A stretch of 64,000 nt of DNA from Gammaproteobacteria bacterium (lineage in GTDB: Bacteria > Pseudomonadota > Gammaproteobacteria > Enterobacterales > Permianibacteraceae). A program made the translations under genes and the position numbers. The stretch spans positions 62,001-126,000 of the forward strand of contig JACPFT010000020.1 in the NCBI GenBank assembly GCA_016182845.1. The letters are read 5' to 3'. Under the pieces are notes generated by a model, which had not been told where the DNA came from, made no database searches, and worked only from the letters and a program-made list of their open reading frames with translations. This document shows positions 9,495-18,167 of this stretch, piece after piece (within the stretch, counting starts at the first letter, position 1; every line of letters starts with the position of its first letter).

Positions 9495-10760
9495 ATGGCT
9501 CTCGCAGCGGTCAAGAAAGACACCAAGATCAAACCCGCCGGCAAGGCGCAGATCGAGAAGACCTACTCCTTCAGCTGGGAAGGCACGGACAAGAAGGGTG
9601 AGCGGCTCAAGGGCGAATTGCAGGGCGCCAATGCGGCCACGATCAAGGCCCAGTTGCGCAAGCAGGGCATCGTCCCGCTCAAGGTCAATCGCAAGGCTTC
9701 GTCCTTGCTGGGTAAACGCAAGAAGGCCATCAAGCCAGCGGACATCGCCGTCATGTCCCGTCAGCTGGCCACGATGATGCAGGCCGGCGTGCCCCTGGTG
9801 CAGTCCTTCGAGATTATCGGCCGCGGCCATGAAAATCCCAGCATGCAGGAGCTGATCCTGACCATCAAGGGGGATGTCGAGGCTGGCAACAGCATGGCCG
9901 AGTCGCTGAAACGCCATCCCAGGTATTTCGATGACCTCTTTTGTGACTTGGTGGCGGCAGGCGAGCAATCTGGCGCTCTCGAGCAGATGTTGGATCGAAT
10001 AGCTACCTACAAGGAAAAAACGGAGTCCTTGAAGGCGAAGGTGAAGAAGGCGCTGTTCTACCCTGCTGCCGTGATCGTGGTCGCGGTTATCGTCACTGCA
10101 ATCTTGCTGGTGTTCGTCGTTCCCATGTTCCAAGAACTGTTCCAGGGCTTCGGCGCTGAGCTTCCAGCCTTTACCCTTTTGGTAATCGGGATTTCCGAGG
10201 CCTTGCAGACCTACTGGTATATCGTCCTGGGCGCCATCGTGGCCGGCGCGTTCGCCTTCAAGGAAGCCCATTTCCGTTCACCCGCCTTCCGTAACCTCCT
10301 GGATCGCGCCTTGCTCAAGATCCCCGTGCTCGGCGCGATCCTCAACAAGAGCGCCGTGGCCCGCTATGCTCGCACGCTTTCCACGACCTTCGCGGCGGGC
10401 GTGCCCCTGGTTGAAGCCTTGGACTCCGCCGCCGGCGCCTCGGGCAATGACGTGTATCGGCGCGCGATCCTGCGCATCAAGGACGATGTCGCGACCGGCA
10501 TGCAGATGAACATGGCCATGCAGTCCACCGGCGTCTTCCCGAACATGGTCAACCAGATGGTGGCCATCGGCGAGGAGGCCGGCGCCCTGGACTCCATGTT
10601 GGCCAAGGTTGCCTCCATCTACGAAGAAGAGGTCGATAACTTGGTCGACTCCTTGAGCAGCCTGCTCGAGCCCATGATCATGGTGATCATCGGCGGCCTG
10701 GTGGGCAGCCTCATCGTCGCCATGTACCTCCCCATCTTCCAAATGGGCCAAGTCGTTTAA
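9495..10760 (+). CDS. pilC: Type IV pilus inner-membrane platform protein PilC
   Basis: A 421-residue GspF-family protein with two T2SSF domains (about 90-215 and 290-412). Each starts with the family pattern of a short amphipathic helix, as in MSRQLATMMQAGVPLVQSFE and its second copy TLSTTFAAGVPLVEALD. Hydrophobic segments near 190-210, 240-260 and 390-410 anchor it in the inner membrane. PilC couples the PilB and PilT motors to pilin insertion. It begins two bases after the pilB stop and is followed 11 bases on by pilD. Confidence 0.97.
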   Translation: MALAAVKKDTKIKPAGKAQIEKTYSFSWEGTDKKGERLKGELQGANAATIKAQLRKQGIVPLKVNRKASSLLGKRKKAIKPADIAVMSRQLATMMQAGVPLVQSFEIIGRGHENPSMQELILTIKGDVEAGNSMAESLKRHPRYFDDLFCDLVAAGEQSGALEQMLDRIATYKEKTESLKAKVKKALFYPAAVIVVAVIVTAILLVFVVPMFQELFQGFGAELPAFTLLVIGISEALQTYWYIVLGAIVAGAFAFKEAHFRSPAFRNLLDRALLKIPVLGAILNKSAVARYARTLSTTFAAGVPLVEALDSAAGASGNDVYRRAILRIKDDVATGMQMNMAMQSTGVFPNMVNQMVAIGEEAGALDSMLAKVASIYEEEVDNLVDSLSSLLEPMIMVIIGGLVGSLIVAMYLPIFQMGQVV

Positions 10761-10771
10761 GGCAATCGCTT

Positions 10772-11665
10772 ATGTCGCTGTATCAATGGCTGTCGGAAAA
10801 CCCGGCGGCCTTTGTTTTTATAACCGGTCTGCTAGGGCTCATCTTCGGCAGCTTTCTCAATGTCGTCATCCACCGCCTGCCCATCATGATGCAGCGGGAA
10901 TGGCGCGTCGCCTGCGAGGAGATCCTCGTGGAACAGGGCTGCACGGTGAGCGGAGCTCCCGCGCCGGCCGGGCGCTACGACCTGGTCGTGCCCGGCTCGG
11001 CCTGCCCCCACTGCGGGCATGCCATCGGCGCCCTGGAAAACATTCCGCTAGTGAGTTGGCTAGTCCTACGCGGGCGTTGCCGCGCCTGCAAGGCACCCAT
11101 CTCGGCGCGCTATCCGCTGGTCGAATTGCTCACCGGCCTGGTGTTCGCGGGCACGGCCTGGCATTTCGGCTTCGGCACGCTCACGGCGGCTGCCCTGGTC
11201 CTGGCCTGCATGCTCATCGCCATGAGCTTCATCGATGTCGATCACCAGCTCCTCCCGGACCAACTGACGCTTCCGCTAATCTGGCTGGGTCTGCTGCTAA
11301 ATCTCAATGGCATGATCGTCAGCATCCAGGACGCCGTGATCGGCGCCGTCGCCGGCTATCTGGCACTGTGGTCGGTGTACTGGCTGTTCAAGCTGCTCAC
11401 CGGCAAGGAAGGCATGGGCGCCGGCGACTTCAAGCTCCTGGCCGCCCTGGGCGCCTGGCTGGGCTGGCAGATGCTGCCCCTCATCATCATGCTCTCCTCC
11501 CTGGTGGGCGCCGTCGTGGGCATCGCCCTCATCCTGGTGAATCGCGGCGATCGCAATCTGCGCATCCCCTTCGGCCCCTACCTGGCCGTCGCCGGCTATG
11601 TCGCCCTGCTCTGGGGCCGGGACTTGGTGGATGCTTACCTGAGCACCATGGGATTGGCGCATTGA
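10772..11665 (+). CDS. pilD: Prepilin leader peptidase / N-methyltransferase PilD
   Basis: A 297-residue polytopic aspartic protease that cuts type IV prepilins and type II pseudopilins and methylates the new N-terminus. The cytoplasmic zinc loop carries Cys78, Cys81, Cys103 and Cys106 (CPHC, CRAC). The catalytic aspartates are in FIDVDHQLLPD (Asp155 and Asp157 region) and the GxGD motif GAGD (Asp219). About eight membrane helices are present. Its stop codon overlaps the likely TTG start of coaE. Confidence 0.97.
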   Translation: MSLYQWLSENPAAFVFITGLLGLIFGSFLNVVIHRLPIMMQREWRVACEEILVEQGCTVSGAPAPAGRYDLVVPGSACPHCGHAIGALENIPLVSWLVLRGRCRACKAPISARYPLVELLTGLVFAGTAWHFGFGTLTAAALVLACMLIAMSFIDVDHQLLPDQLTLPLIWLGLLLNLNGMIVSIQDAVIGAVAGYLALWSVYWLFKLLTGKEGMGAGDFKLLAALGAWLGWQMLPLIIMLSSLVGAVVGIALILVNRGDRNLRIPFGPYLAVAGYVALLWGRDLVDAYLSTMGLAH

Positions 11666-12291
11666 ACACACGCTACCTGGTCGCCCTGACGGGCGGCATC
11701 GGCAGCGGCAAGACGGCCGTATCGGATCGCCTGGCGGCGCTCGGCGCCGACATCGTCGATACCGATCGCATCGCCCGGGAGCTGGTGCTGCCCGGTTCTC
11801 CCACCCTATCCGCCATCGCCGGGCATTTCGGCGCGCAGATGCTCGACGAATTCGGCCGGCTAGACCGCGCCAGGCTGCGCGAGCGCATCTTCGCCGATCC
11901 GGAGGCGAAACGCTGGCTGGATGCACTGATGCACCCGGAGATACGCCGACGCCTATGGGCCGAGCTGGCGGCGGGCCACGGCCCCTACGGGGTAGCGGTC
12001 ATCCCCCTGCTGGCCGAGGGCGGTCAGACCGAGGGCTTCGATCGCATCGTCGTGGTGGATACGCCCGAAGCCGAGCAAGTTCGCCGCGTCATGGCCCGGG
12101 ATGGCGTCAGTCCGACTCAGGCCGAGGCGGCGTTGGCCAGCCAGGCCACACGCGCCGCCCGCCTGGCCCTGGCCGACGAGCGTCTGGATAATTCCCGGGA
12201 TCTCCCTTATCTGCTCGCCCAGGTCGACGCCCTGCATCGGACGCTTCTTCGGCTCGCGGCCGCCAAAGCCGCCGACCAGACATTACAATAG
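11662..12291 (+). CDS. coaE: Dephospho-CoA kinase
   Basis: A 209-residue P-loop kinase catalysing the last step of CoA synthesis (dephospho-CoA + ATP to CoA). Walker A is GGIGSGKT near residue 10, followed by DTDRIAREL and LMHPEIRR, which are typical of CoaE. The start is taken as TTG 11662, sharing TTGA with the pilD stop. It places the protein start just before VALTGG, as in other CoaE proteins, and no ATG lies in frame at a sensible distance. The pilD-coaE-yacG order is the common gammaproteobacterial one. Confidence 0.93.
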   Translation: MNTRYLVALTGGIGSGKTAVSDRLAALGADIVDTDRIARELVLPGSPTLSAIAGHFGAQMLDEFGRLDRARLRERIFADPEAKRWLDALMHPEIRRRLWAELAAGHGPYGVAVIPLLAEGGQTEGFDRIVVVDTPEAEQVRRVMARDGVSPTQAEAALASQATRAARLALADERLDNSRDLPYLLAQVDALHRTLLRLAAAKAADQTLQ

Positions 12292-12326
12292 GCGCCGTTT
12301 TTCGTCGCCGCGCCAAGAGCTATGCC

Positions 12327-12521
12327 ATGTCCTCGACCCAGACTCCCCTTATCGTCAGTTGTCCCAGCTGCAAGAAGTCCCTGCGCTGGACCAGCGACAA
12401 TCCCTTCCGACCCTTCTGCTGCGAACGCTGCAAGCTCATCGACCTGGGCGAATGGGCCGACGGAGGCCACGCCATTCCCGGCGAGACCCTGCCCGAGAGC
12501 GCGGACGACTCCGAGAACTAA
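12327..12521 (+). CDS. yacG: DNA gyrase inhibitor YacG (zinc-binding)
   Basis: A 64-residue protein with the YacG zinc knuckle CPSC...FCCERC (four cysteines) and LIDLGEWA after it, which is diagnostic of the family. YacG binds GyrB and inhibits gyrase in Escherichia coli. It starts at ATG 12327 with AGAG seven bases before. Gene order coaE-yacG-(nudix) with secA beyond matches the E. coli region, here with the nudix gene convergent. Its stop codon touches the left arm of a large inverted repeat. Confidence 0.93.
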   Translation: MSSTQTPLIVSCPSCKKSLRWTSDNPFRPFCCERCKLIDLGEWADGGHAIPGETLPESADDSEN

Positions 12522-12604
12522 GCGCCGGTTTAACGTCTCGAGCTAAGGTTGAAGCCCCTTTCAACGCCGCCACAGGCGTTTCCGCGAGACGTTAAACAGG
12601 CGCT
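12521..12604. repeat. 84-bp inverted-repeat element between convergent stop codons
   Basis: A 20-bp left arm (12521-12540) and right arm (12585-12604) are reverse complements at 19 of 20 positions. The 44-bp loop contains two 6-bp hairpins (12548-12553/12560-12565 and 12563-12568/12575-12580). The arms begin in the yacG stop and end in the nudix-gene stop, so the element is the whole intergenic space. It would fold in RNA from either strand, so a bidirectional terminator or mRNA-end stabiliser is likely. A small palindromic mobile unit is the alternative. There is no T-tract, so classic intrinsic termination is uncertain. Confidence 0.8.
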
Positions 12605-13550
12605 AATCGGGCCACAGGCCTCGTATGCCGGCTATCCCCTGGGCGCCTGCCGCCCAGGCATCGTCCCGGTCGGCCGGCGACAAGCCTCCCAGGCCATAGA
12701 CCGGCATGCCGACCCCGCGCACGCGTTCCGCAAAACCAGCCCAGCCCAGTGGCAAGATCCGGGGATGGCTGGCCGTGGCCTTGACCGGTGACAGAACGGC
12801 GAAATCGCAGCCTAACGCCTCGGCACGACTCAGCTGCGCCGCGTCATGGCAGGATGCCGCCAACCAGCGCAGGCCCTCCGGACGCTCGTCCAGGGTCGCC
12901 AAGGCCGCGCCGTCCAAGTGCAGGCCATCGGCTCCATGCCGATAGGCCAGCGCCGCCGGACCATTGAGCAGCCATTCCGCCCCCGCCGCGCGGCAACGTG
13001 CCGCCACGTCGCCGGCCAGTTCGTCCAAGGCGGACTCGGATAAACCCTTGGCGCGCAGTTGCACCAGGCGCTGGCCCATGCTCAGAGCCCGTTCCAGGCG
13101 CGCCAGAAATCCAGAGAGGTCGCCCGCATCGGGGTCCGGCGTGATCAGATAGCAATCCGGCAGGCGCGCAGCGCTCACGATGGGCCGGTTCGCCGCCGGA
13201 AAGGCGTAGCCGCCCAGTTCATCCGGTCGCACCCAGCGCACCGGCTGGCCTTCCCGGCCATGGGCCTCGCCCTCGAAGGCAGTCACTCGCCAGACATCCA
13301 GGAACACCTGCTTGTCGCCGTAGTCATGGGCGATCTGGATCTGCGGCCGGCAGGCGCGCACCTGGATTCCCAGCTCTTCATCCAACTCCCGCGCCAGCGC
13401 TTCCGCTGGGCTTTCCCCCAGTTCGCGCTTGCCGCCAGGGAACTCCCAGAGCCCGCCCTGGTGCGCCGTATCCGGGCGCTTGGCAATCAGGATCTCGCCG
13501 GAGGCGTTGACGATGACCCCGGCCATGACATGGATGAAACGCTTGCTCAT
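12603..13550 (-). CDS. mutT: Nudix hydrolase (MutT-like) fused to a ThiE/TenI-like domain
   Basis: A 315-residue fusion. The N-terminal part (1-130) has the full nudix box (GGKRELGE ... RELDEELGI), fitting 8-oxo-dGTP diphosphatase, which cleans oxidised nucleotides. The C-terminal part (about 140-315) is a thiamine-phosphate-synthase-like barrel with VQLRAKG, GADGLHLDG and GLGGLSPAD. Where ThiE normally has Asn-Asp-Arg the sequence is Asn-Gly-Pro, so a true ThiE activity is doubtful. This fusion is known in many gammaproteobacteria near secA. The start is taken at ATG 13550 (MSKRFIHV) rather than the upstream in-frame codon at 13580, because it fits MutT alignments. Confidence 0.92.
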   Translation of the reverse strand: MSKRFIHVMAGVIVNASGEILIAKRPDTAHQGGLWEFPGGKRELGESPAEALARELDEELGIQVRACRPQIQIAHDYGDKQVFLDVWRVTAFEGEAHGREGQPVRWVRPDELGGYAFPAANRPIVSAARLPDCYLITPDPDAGDLSGFLARLERALSMGQRLVQLRAKGLSESALDELAGDVAARCRAAGAEWLLNGPAALAYRHGADGLHLDGAALATLDERPEGLRWLAASCHDAAQLSRAEALGCDFAVLSPVKATASHPRILPLGWAGFAERVRGVGMPVYGLGGLSPADRDDAWAAGAQGIAGIRGLWPD

Positions 13551-13569
13551 AGAAGCCCGTGAAGGTGGA

Positions 13570-13694
13570 TTAACCGCCAAGGCGCAAAGGCGCCAAGTCG
13601 GAATAGAGTGGAAGAAGGAGATGCTGCCAAGCGCGGGGGCGAACCAGTCCTCTCTCCAGGGCTGTCCATCGCGCCTCCGCGCCTTGGCGGTTCA
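13570..13694. repeat. Imperfect inverted repeat of a dispersed-type motif
   Basis: The motif AACCGCCAAGGCGC at about 13572 recurs in inverted orientation at about 13678-13691, with similar flanking GGCGCC or GGCGC, roughly 90 bp apart. Short sequences of this kind (Ala-Gly-like GCCAAGG repeats) are scattered in intergenic regions of many bacteria. It lies between the nudix gene and the secA terminator. No coding sequence is recognised in it. Confidence 0.6.
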
Positions 13695-13709
13695 TCCTTC
13701 TCCGCTTCC

Positions 13710-13739
13710 AAAAACAAGGGCAGCCTGAGCTGCCCTTGT
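13710..13739 (-). terminator. Intrinsic terminator of secA
   Basis: A perfect 11-bp stem (13714-13724 with 13729-13739) and 4-nt loop, followed on the minus strand by a run of five T (13710-13714). It lies 18 bp after the secA stop and is the strongest simple terminator in the left half of the window. Confidence 0.88.
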
Positions 13740-13757
13740 CGATAAGCCACGCCCGGC

Positions 13758-16517
13758 TCAGGCGATTTGCCCGTGGCACTGCTTGTACTTCTTGCCGGAG
13801 CCGCAGGGGCAGGGATCGTTGCGGCCCACCTTGACCCCGGCCCGCACCGGCTCGGCGGTCGGCGCCGGACCGCCATCGAAGGCCGCAGCGGCGGCGGCTT
13901 CCGGATCCGCGGCCGTGGCCAGGCCGGCGCCGTCGGCGTGCTGGTAGGACATGGGTCTGGCCTCCGCCTCGCGGCGGCGGTTGGCTTCCATCTCGTCCAC
14001 CTCGTCGTCGGTGCGCACCTGCACCTTGGACAGCAGGCCGACGACTTCCTGCTTCAAGGAATCCAGCATGCCGGTGAACAGCTCGAAAGCCTCACGCTTG
14101 TATTCCTGCTTGGGGTTCTTCTGAGCATAGCCGCGCAGGTGTATGCCCTGGCGCAAATGATCCATGGCCGCCAGGTGTTCCTTCCAGTAGCGGTCCAGGA
14201 TCTGCAGCATCACCTGCTTCTCGAAATGGCGCATGACCTCGGCGCCCACCAGGGCTTCCTTGGCGGTGTAGGCGTCGGCCAGGGTCTGGACGATTTTCTC
14301 GCGCAAGGATTCCTCGTGCAGCTTCTCGTCCTCCTCCAGCCACTGGGCGACGGGCAGCAGCATCCCGAAGTCGCGGGCGAGCTGCGCTTCCAGAGCCGGC
14401 ACATTCCACTGTTCGGGCAGGCTCTGGGGCGGGATATGGCGCGCGAATACCGAACCCACCACGTCCTCGCGCAGGTTCTGCACCAGGCCGGAGATGTCCT
14501 CGGCGGCCAGGAGCTCGTTGCGCTCGGCGTAGATGACCTTGCGCTGGTCGTTGGCGACGTCGTCGTATTCCAGCAAGGCCTTGCGGATGTCGAAGTTGCG
14601 GCCTTCCACCTTCTTCTGGGCATTCTCGATGGCGCGCGACACCCAGGGGTGTTCGATGGCCTCGCCCTCTTCCCAGCCCAGCTTCTGCATCATGCCGGCC
14701 ATACGGTCCGAGGCGAAGATGCGCATCAGATTGTCTTCCAACGACAGGTAGAAGCGCGAGGAACCCGGATCGCCCTGGCGGCCGGCGCGGCCGCGCAGCT
14801 GGTTGTCGATGCGGCGGGACTCGTGACGCTCGGTGCCGAGGATATGCAGGCCACCGGCGGCCAGCACGGCCTCGTGGCGCTGCTGCCAGGCAGTGTTGAT
14901 GGCCTCGATCTGCTCTTGGCTGGGGCTTTCCAGGGCGGCGATTTCCGCCTTGGGATTGCCGCCCAGCACGATGTCCGTGCCGCGACCGGCCATATTGGTG
15001 GCAATAGTCACCGTGCCCGGCGTGCCGGCCTGGGCGATGATCTGGGCTTCCATCTCATGGAACTTGGCATTCAGGACCTGGTGGCCGATACCCGCCTCGT
15101 CGAGCAGCTTGGACACCAGCTCCGAGGTCTCGATGGAGGCCGTGCCCACCAGGATCGGACGGCCGGCGTCGCGCTTCTCCTTGATGTCCTCGATGATGGC
15201 CTTGTACTTCTCTTTCTGGGTCAGGAACACCAGATCGCCCGAATCGATGCGCTGCATCGTCCGGTTGGTGGGGATCACCACCACTTCCAGGCCGTAGATC
15301 TGCTGCAGTTCGAAGGCTTCGGTGTCGGCCGTGCCGGTCATGCCGGACAGCTTGTTGTAGATGCGGAAATAGTTCTGGAAGGTGGTGGAGGCCAAGGTCT
15401 GGGACTCGGGCTGGATGCGCACGCCCTCCTTCGCCTCCACGGCCTGGTGCAGGCCGTCGGACCAGCGGCGGCCCGGCATGGTGCGGCCGGTGTGCTCGTC
15501 GACGATGACAACCTGGCCGTCCTTGACGATGTATTCCACGTCGCGGTGGAACAGGGTGTGGGCACGCAGCCCGGCGTGGACGTGGTGCAGCAGGCTGATG
15601 GACGAGCTGGCGTAGAGGCTGTCGCCTTCGGCGAGCAGGCCGGCTTCCACCAGCATCTCCTCGATGCGCACCATGCCGCGCTCGGTCAGGTGCACCTGGC
15701 GAGCCTTCTCGTCCAGGGAATAATCGCCTTCCTTCAGGATCGTGAGCTCGGCGCCCTCGCCTTCCTCGTCCTGGCGTTCCAGGGCCGGGATCAGCTTGTT
15801 GACCGCGATATAGGCCTCGGAGGAGTCCTCGGCGGCACCGGAAATGATCAGCGGCGTGCGCGCCTCGTCGATGAGGATGGAGTCCACCTCGTCGACCACG
15901 GAGAAGAACAGCTCGCGCTGAACCTTCTCGGCCAGGCTGAAAGCCATGTTGTCGCGCAGGTAGTCGAAACCGTATTCGTTGTTTGTTCCGTAGGTGATGT
16001 CGCAGGCATAGGCGGCGCGTTTCTCCTCGGGGGCGAGGCGCGGAAGGTTGATGCCCACCGACAGGCCCAGGAACTGGTAAACCGGCATCATCCACTCGGC
16101 ATCGCGCTTGGCCAGGTAGTCGTTGACCGTGACCACGTGCACGCCCTTGCCGGGCAGGGCATTCAAGTACACCGGCAGGGTCGCCACCAGGGTTTTGCCT
16201 TCGCCGGTACGCATCTCGGCGACCTTGCCCTGGTGCAGCACCATGCCGCCGATCATCTGCACGTCGAAGTGGCGCAGGCCCAGGGTACGGACGGATGCCT
16301 CGCGCACGGCGGCGAAGGCTTCCGGCAGCAGTTCGTCCAGGGTCTCGCCCTTGGCCAGACGCTCGCGGAATTCCACGGTCTTGGCACGCAGCTCCGCGTC
16401 CGACAAGGCCTTGAAGCTCGGCTCCAGCGCATTGATCTGCTGGACGGTCTTGGAATACTTCTTCACGAGCCGCTCGTTGCGGCTGCCGAAAATCTTGGTC
16501 AAAAGGGATCCGAACAT
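13758..16517 (-). CDS. secA: Preprotein translocase motor ATPase SecA
   Basis: A 919-residue SecA that drives unfolded preproteins through SecYEG. Features in order: NBD1 with [14 protein letters not shown] (Walker A, near residue 105), [19 protein letters not shown], a preprotein-crosslinking domain, NBD2 with [10 protein letters not shown], helical wing and scaffold domains, and the C-terminal zinc/SecB-binding tail [16 protein letters not shown]. The start is ATG 16517 ([11 protein letters not shown]), as in other SecA proteins; the open frame extends 29 codons further but not plausibly. No secM-like gene lies upstream, where an M23 peptidase gene sits instead. Confidence 0.98.
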   Translation of the reverse strand: MFGSLLTKIFGSRNERLVKKYSKTVQQINALEPSFKALSDAELRAKTVEFRERLAKGETLDELLPEAFAAVREASVRTLGLRHFDVQMIGGMVLHQGKVAEMRTGEGKTLVATLPVYLNALPGKGVHVVTVNDYLAKRDAEWMMPVYQFLGLSVGINLPRLAPEEKRAAYACDITYGTNNEYGFDYLRDNMAFSLAEKVQRELFFSVVDEVDSILIDEARTPLIISGAAEDSSEAYIAVNKLIPALERQDEEGEGAELTILKEGDYSLDEKARQVHLTERGMVRIEEMLVEAGLLAEGDSLYASSSISLLHHVHAGLRAHTLFHRDVEYIVKDGQVVIVDEHTGRTMPGRRWSDGLHQAVEAKEGVRIQPESQTLASTTFQNYFRIYNKLSGMTGTADTEAFELQQIYGLEVVVIPTNRTMQRIDSGDLVFLTQKEKYKAIIEDIKEKRDAGRPILVGTASIETSELVSKLLDEAGIGHQVLNAKFHEMEAQIIAQAGTPGTVTIATNMAGRGTDIVLGGNPKAEIAALESPSQEQIEAINTAWQQRHEAVLAAGGLHILGTERHESRRIDNQLRGRAGRQGDPGSSRFYLSLEDNLMRIFASDRMAGMMQKLGWEEGEAIEHPWVSRAIENAQKKVEGRNFDIRKALLEYDDVANDQRKVIYAERNELLAAEDISGLVQNLREDVVGSVFARHIPPQSLPEQWNVPALEAQLARDFGMLLPVAQWLEEDEKLHEESLREKIVQTLADAYTAKEALVGAEVMRHFEKQVMLQILDRYWKEHLAAMDHLRQGIHLRGYAQKNPKQEYKREAFELFTGMLDSLKQEVVGLLSKVQVRTDDEVDEMEANRRREAEARPMSYQHADGAGLATAADPEAAAAAAFDGGPAPTAEPVRAGVKVGRNDPCPCGSGKKYKQCHGQIA

Positions 16518-16664
16518 GGCGCTCACTTGAGTCAGACGCGGGCTTGCCTGCCCACGCGGAAAATCGAAAGTGCCCGATTCTACTCGCTTTGCCGCTGCCG
16601 GCAAACCGCGCCATCGGGGAGAATGCAGGAGGTTGGGGTCCGGAGCGGCGAATACAAGGGGACG

Positions 16665-16694
16665 GAAATGAAAGGCCCGCCGATGGCGGGCCTT
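16665..16694 (-). terminator. Terminator after the M23 peptidase gene
   Basis: A 10-bp stem AAGGCCCGCC/GGCGGGCCTT (16672-16681 with 16685-16694) with a 3-nt loop, followed on the minus strand by TTTCATTT. It lies 19 bp beyond the M23 gene stop and about 150 bp upstream of secA, so secA is probably transcribed from its own promoter as well. Confidence 0.75.
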
Positions 16695-16712
16695 GCTGGA
16701 CGGTTCGGCATC

Positions 16713-17636
16713 TCAACCGTGATCGAGAAAACTCTTTGGATTCATCGGGTTGCCATTCTTCAGCACTTCGTAGTGCACATGGGGCCCGGTGGAGCGTCCC
16801 GTCGAGCCCATCTTGGCTATGACCTGGCCCTTGCGCACGATGTCGCCCACCGCTACCAGGAGCTCCTGGTTGTGGCCATAGCGCGTGGTCATGCCGTTGC
16901 CGTGGCTTACCTCCACGAGGTTGCCGTAGCCGGCGCTCTTTCCCGCGAAGACCACGATCCCGCCAGCCGTCGTCGTCACGTCCGAGCCCGCGGCTCCGGC
17001 GAAATCCACACCCTCATGCCAGGCATGGCCGCCATCGAAGGGATCGCCACGCAGGCCGAAGTGCGAGGACAGATGGGCGCCCTCGACCGGCCGACCGGTG
17101 ATGCTTTGCTCGTCTTCCAGGGTGCGCTTGACCAGTACGGTTTCCAAAGCATTGAGATTCTCACCGCGCGTAGAGAGCTCGGCGGAAAGGCGTTCCAGCT
17201 CCTGCACGAAGTCGTAGACTTCCAGCTTCTTCTTGAGCTCGCTCGCCGGCCCGCCCATGCCCATGGCGGTCTCGAAGCGGAATTCATCGGCATCCAGGCC
17301 GGCCGCCTGGGTCAGGCGTTCGCTCAAGGCATCCAGGCGCACGGCCTGGGCCTGGACCATGCCCAGCTTGGCGGTCAGGGTATCGAGCTGGAGCTCGGCA
17401 CTGGCCTTGGCCTCCGCCAGGGCACGCTTCTGGGCTTCCATCTCCGCCATCCAGGCGCTATTGGCCAGGTCCTTGTCCGTGGCCGTGCCCTGGCTGCGCG
17501 CCAGCTTCCAGGCGATGGTCGCCGACAGGACCGGCAAGGCCAGGAACAGGGCAAAGGCAATGAGCAGGCAGTGGCTGCGCGAGGCATGCAGGTAGCGCAC
17601 GCCGCTGCGGCTCTTGTGGAGAATGGTGAGATGCAT
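16713..17636 (-). CDS. M23 family (LytM-like) murein peptidase, membrane anchored
   Basis: A 307-residue protein with one N-terminal membrane segment (about residues 21-43, LLIAFALFLALPVL), a coiled-coil stretch (about 60-140) and a C-terminal LytM domain. The zinc and catalytic motifs are visible as HFGLRGDPF, HEGVDF and GPHVHYEV. Such enzymes cut peptide cross-links of peptidoglycan in the periplasm. Those with coiled coils next to secA and lpxC in Pseudomonas-like genomes occupy the same slot. The key His and Asp residues are present, so it should be catalytically competent rather than an EnvC/NlpD-type activator. Confidence 0.9.
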   Translation of the reverse strand: MHLTILHKSRSGVRYLHASRSHCLLIAFALFLALPVLSATIAWKLARSQGTATDKDLANSAWMAEMEAQKRALAEAKASAELQLDTLTAKLGMVQAQAVRLDALSERLTQAAGLDADEFRFETAMGMGGPASELKKKLEVYDFVQELERLSAELSTRGENLNALETVLVKRTLEDEQSITGRPVEGAHLSSHFGLRGDPFDGGHAWHEGVDFAGAAGSDVTTTAGGIVVFAGKSAGYGNLVEVSHGNGMTTRYGHNQELLVAVGDIVRKGQVIAKMGSTGRSTGPHVHYEVLKNGNPMNPKSFLDHG

Positions 17637-18116
17637 AGATGAGTGTTTGTTCCTAGGGCGCCGTTACTGTCGGAGCCAGGTTACCGAACCGCTAGTGAAA
17701 ACCACCCTGTCATGAAACCTGTCCGGCAGGCGGGCCAATCCGGTCCGCCCTGCGCAAGCCAGGGGCTTGGCAATCCGGGCATCAAACGAGGGCGAACGAT
17801 ACACCGATCACAGTTTCGCGCTCAAGCCTGGAATCCCTATCTTTCCGTAGCTCAGGAGTACGCGGGGACGCCCTGTTGCCTATCCCGGCGAGTGCGCCAG
17901 CTCGGTTCTGCGCCTTAGGCCAGACTAGCCAGGGCAACGAACTGCCTCTGCATCAAGACCTTACATCGGAACCATCCCGGATATCCTCCGAGTTTCATCC
18001 GGATATTCGCCATGGCGTTCCCAACGCCGCAGCCATGGAAAACCTTGAAAGCTTTAAAATTGGTTAGTTTTTAGTCAAATTCGTTCTAACCAGCGGCAGC
18101 GACGTCTGGCTCGCCA
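17637..18116. other. 480-bp intergenic region without recognised gene
   Basis: Between the M23 gene start and the lpxC terminator I see no convincing coding sequence. The two short open frames here give low-complexity, unfamiliar translations. Related genomes often carry a DUF721 gene in this slot, transcribed opposite to lpxC; none is recognisable here. An AT-rich patch at about 18040-18090 contains TGGTTAG and CTAACCA in inverted orientation, and promoters for the M23 gene presumably lie at the left end. Confidence 0.6.
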
Positions 18117-18150
18117 CGAAAATAAGAAAGCCCGCCAGAGGCGGGCTTTC
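18117..18150 (-). terminator. Terminator of the lpxC end of the dcw cluster
   Basis: An 11-bp perfect stem (18126-18136 with 18140-18150) and 3-nt loop, followed on the minus strand by a T-rich stretch TTATTTT. It is 17 bp past the lpxC stop. Confidence 0.85.
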
Positions 18151-18167
18151 TCGCCGGCGCGACGGGC

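Noticed and set aside
10786-12291. 501-codon open frame covering pilD in another frame and joining coaE
   Set aside because: Only the part from 11662 encodes a recognisable protein (CoaE); the upstream part is an Arg/Ala/Gly-rich shadow of pilD.
13767-17642. 1291-codon open frame on the plus strand opposite secA and the M23 gene
   Set aside because: It is antisense to two clear genes; its translation is Gly/His/Val-rich and low in complexity, as expected from GC-rich shadow frames.
17643-18067. Two short plus-strand frames between the M23 gene and lpxC
   Set aside because: No ribosome binding site, no familiar motif and atypical composition; they do not resemble DUF721.
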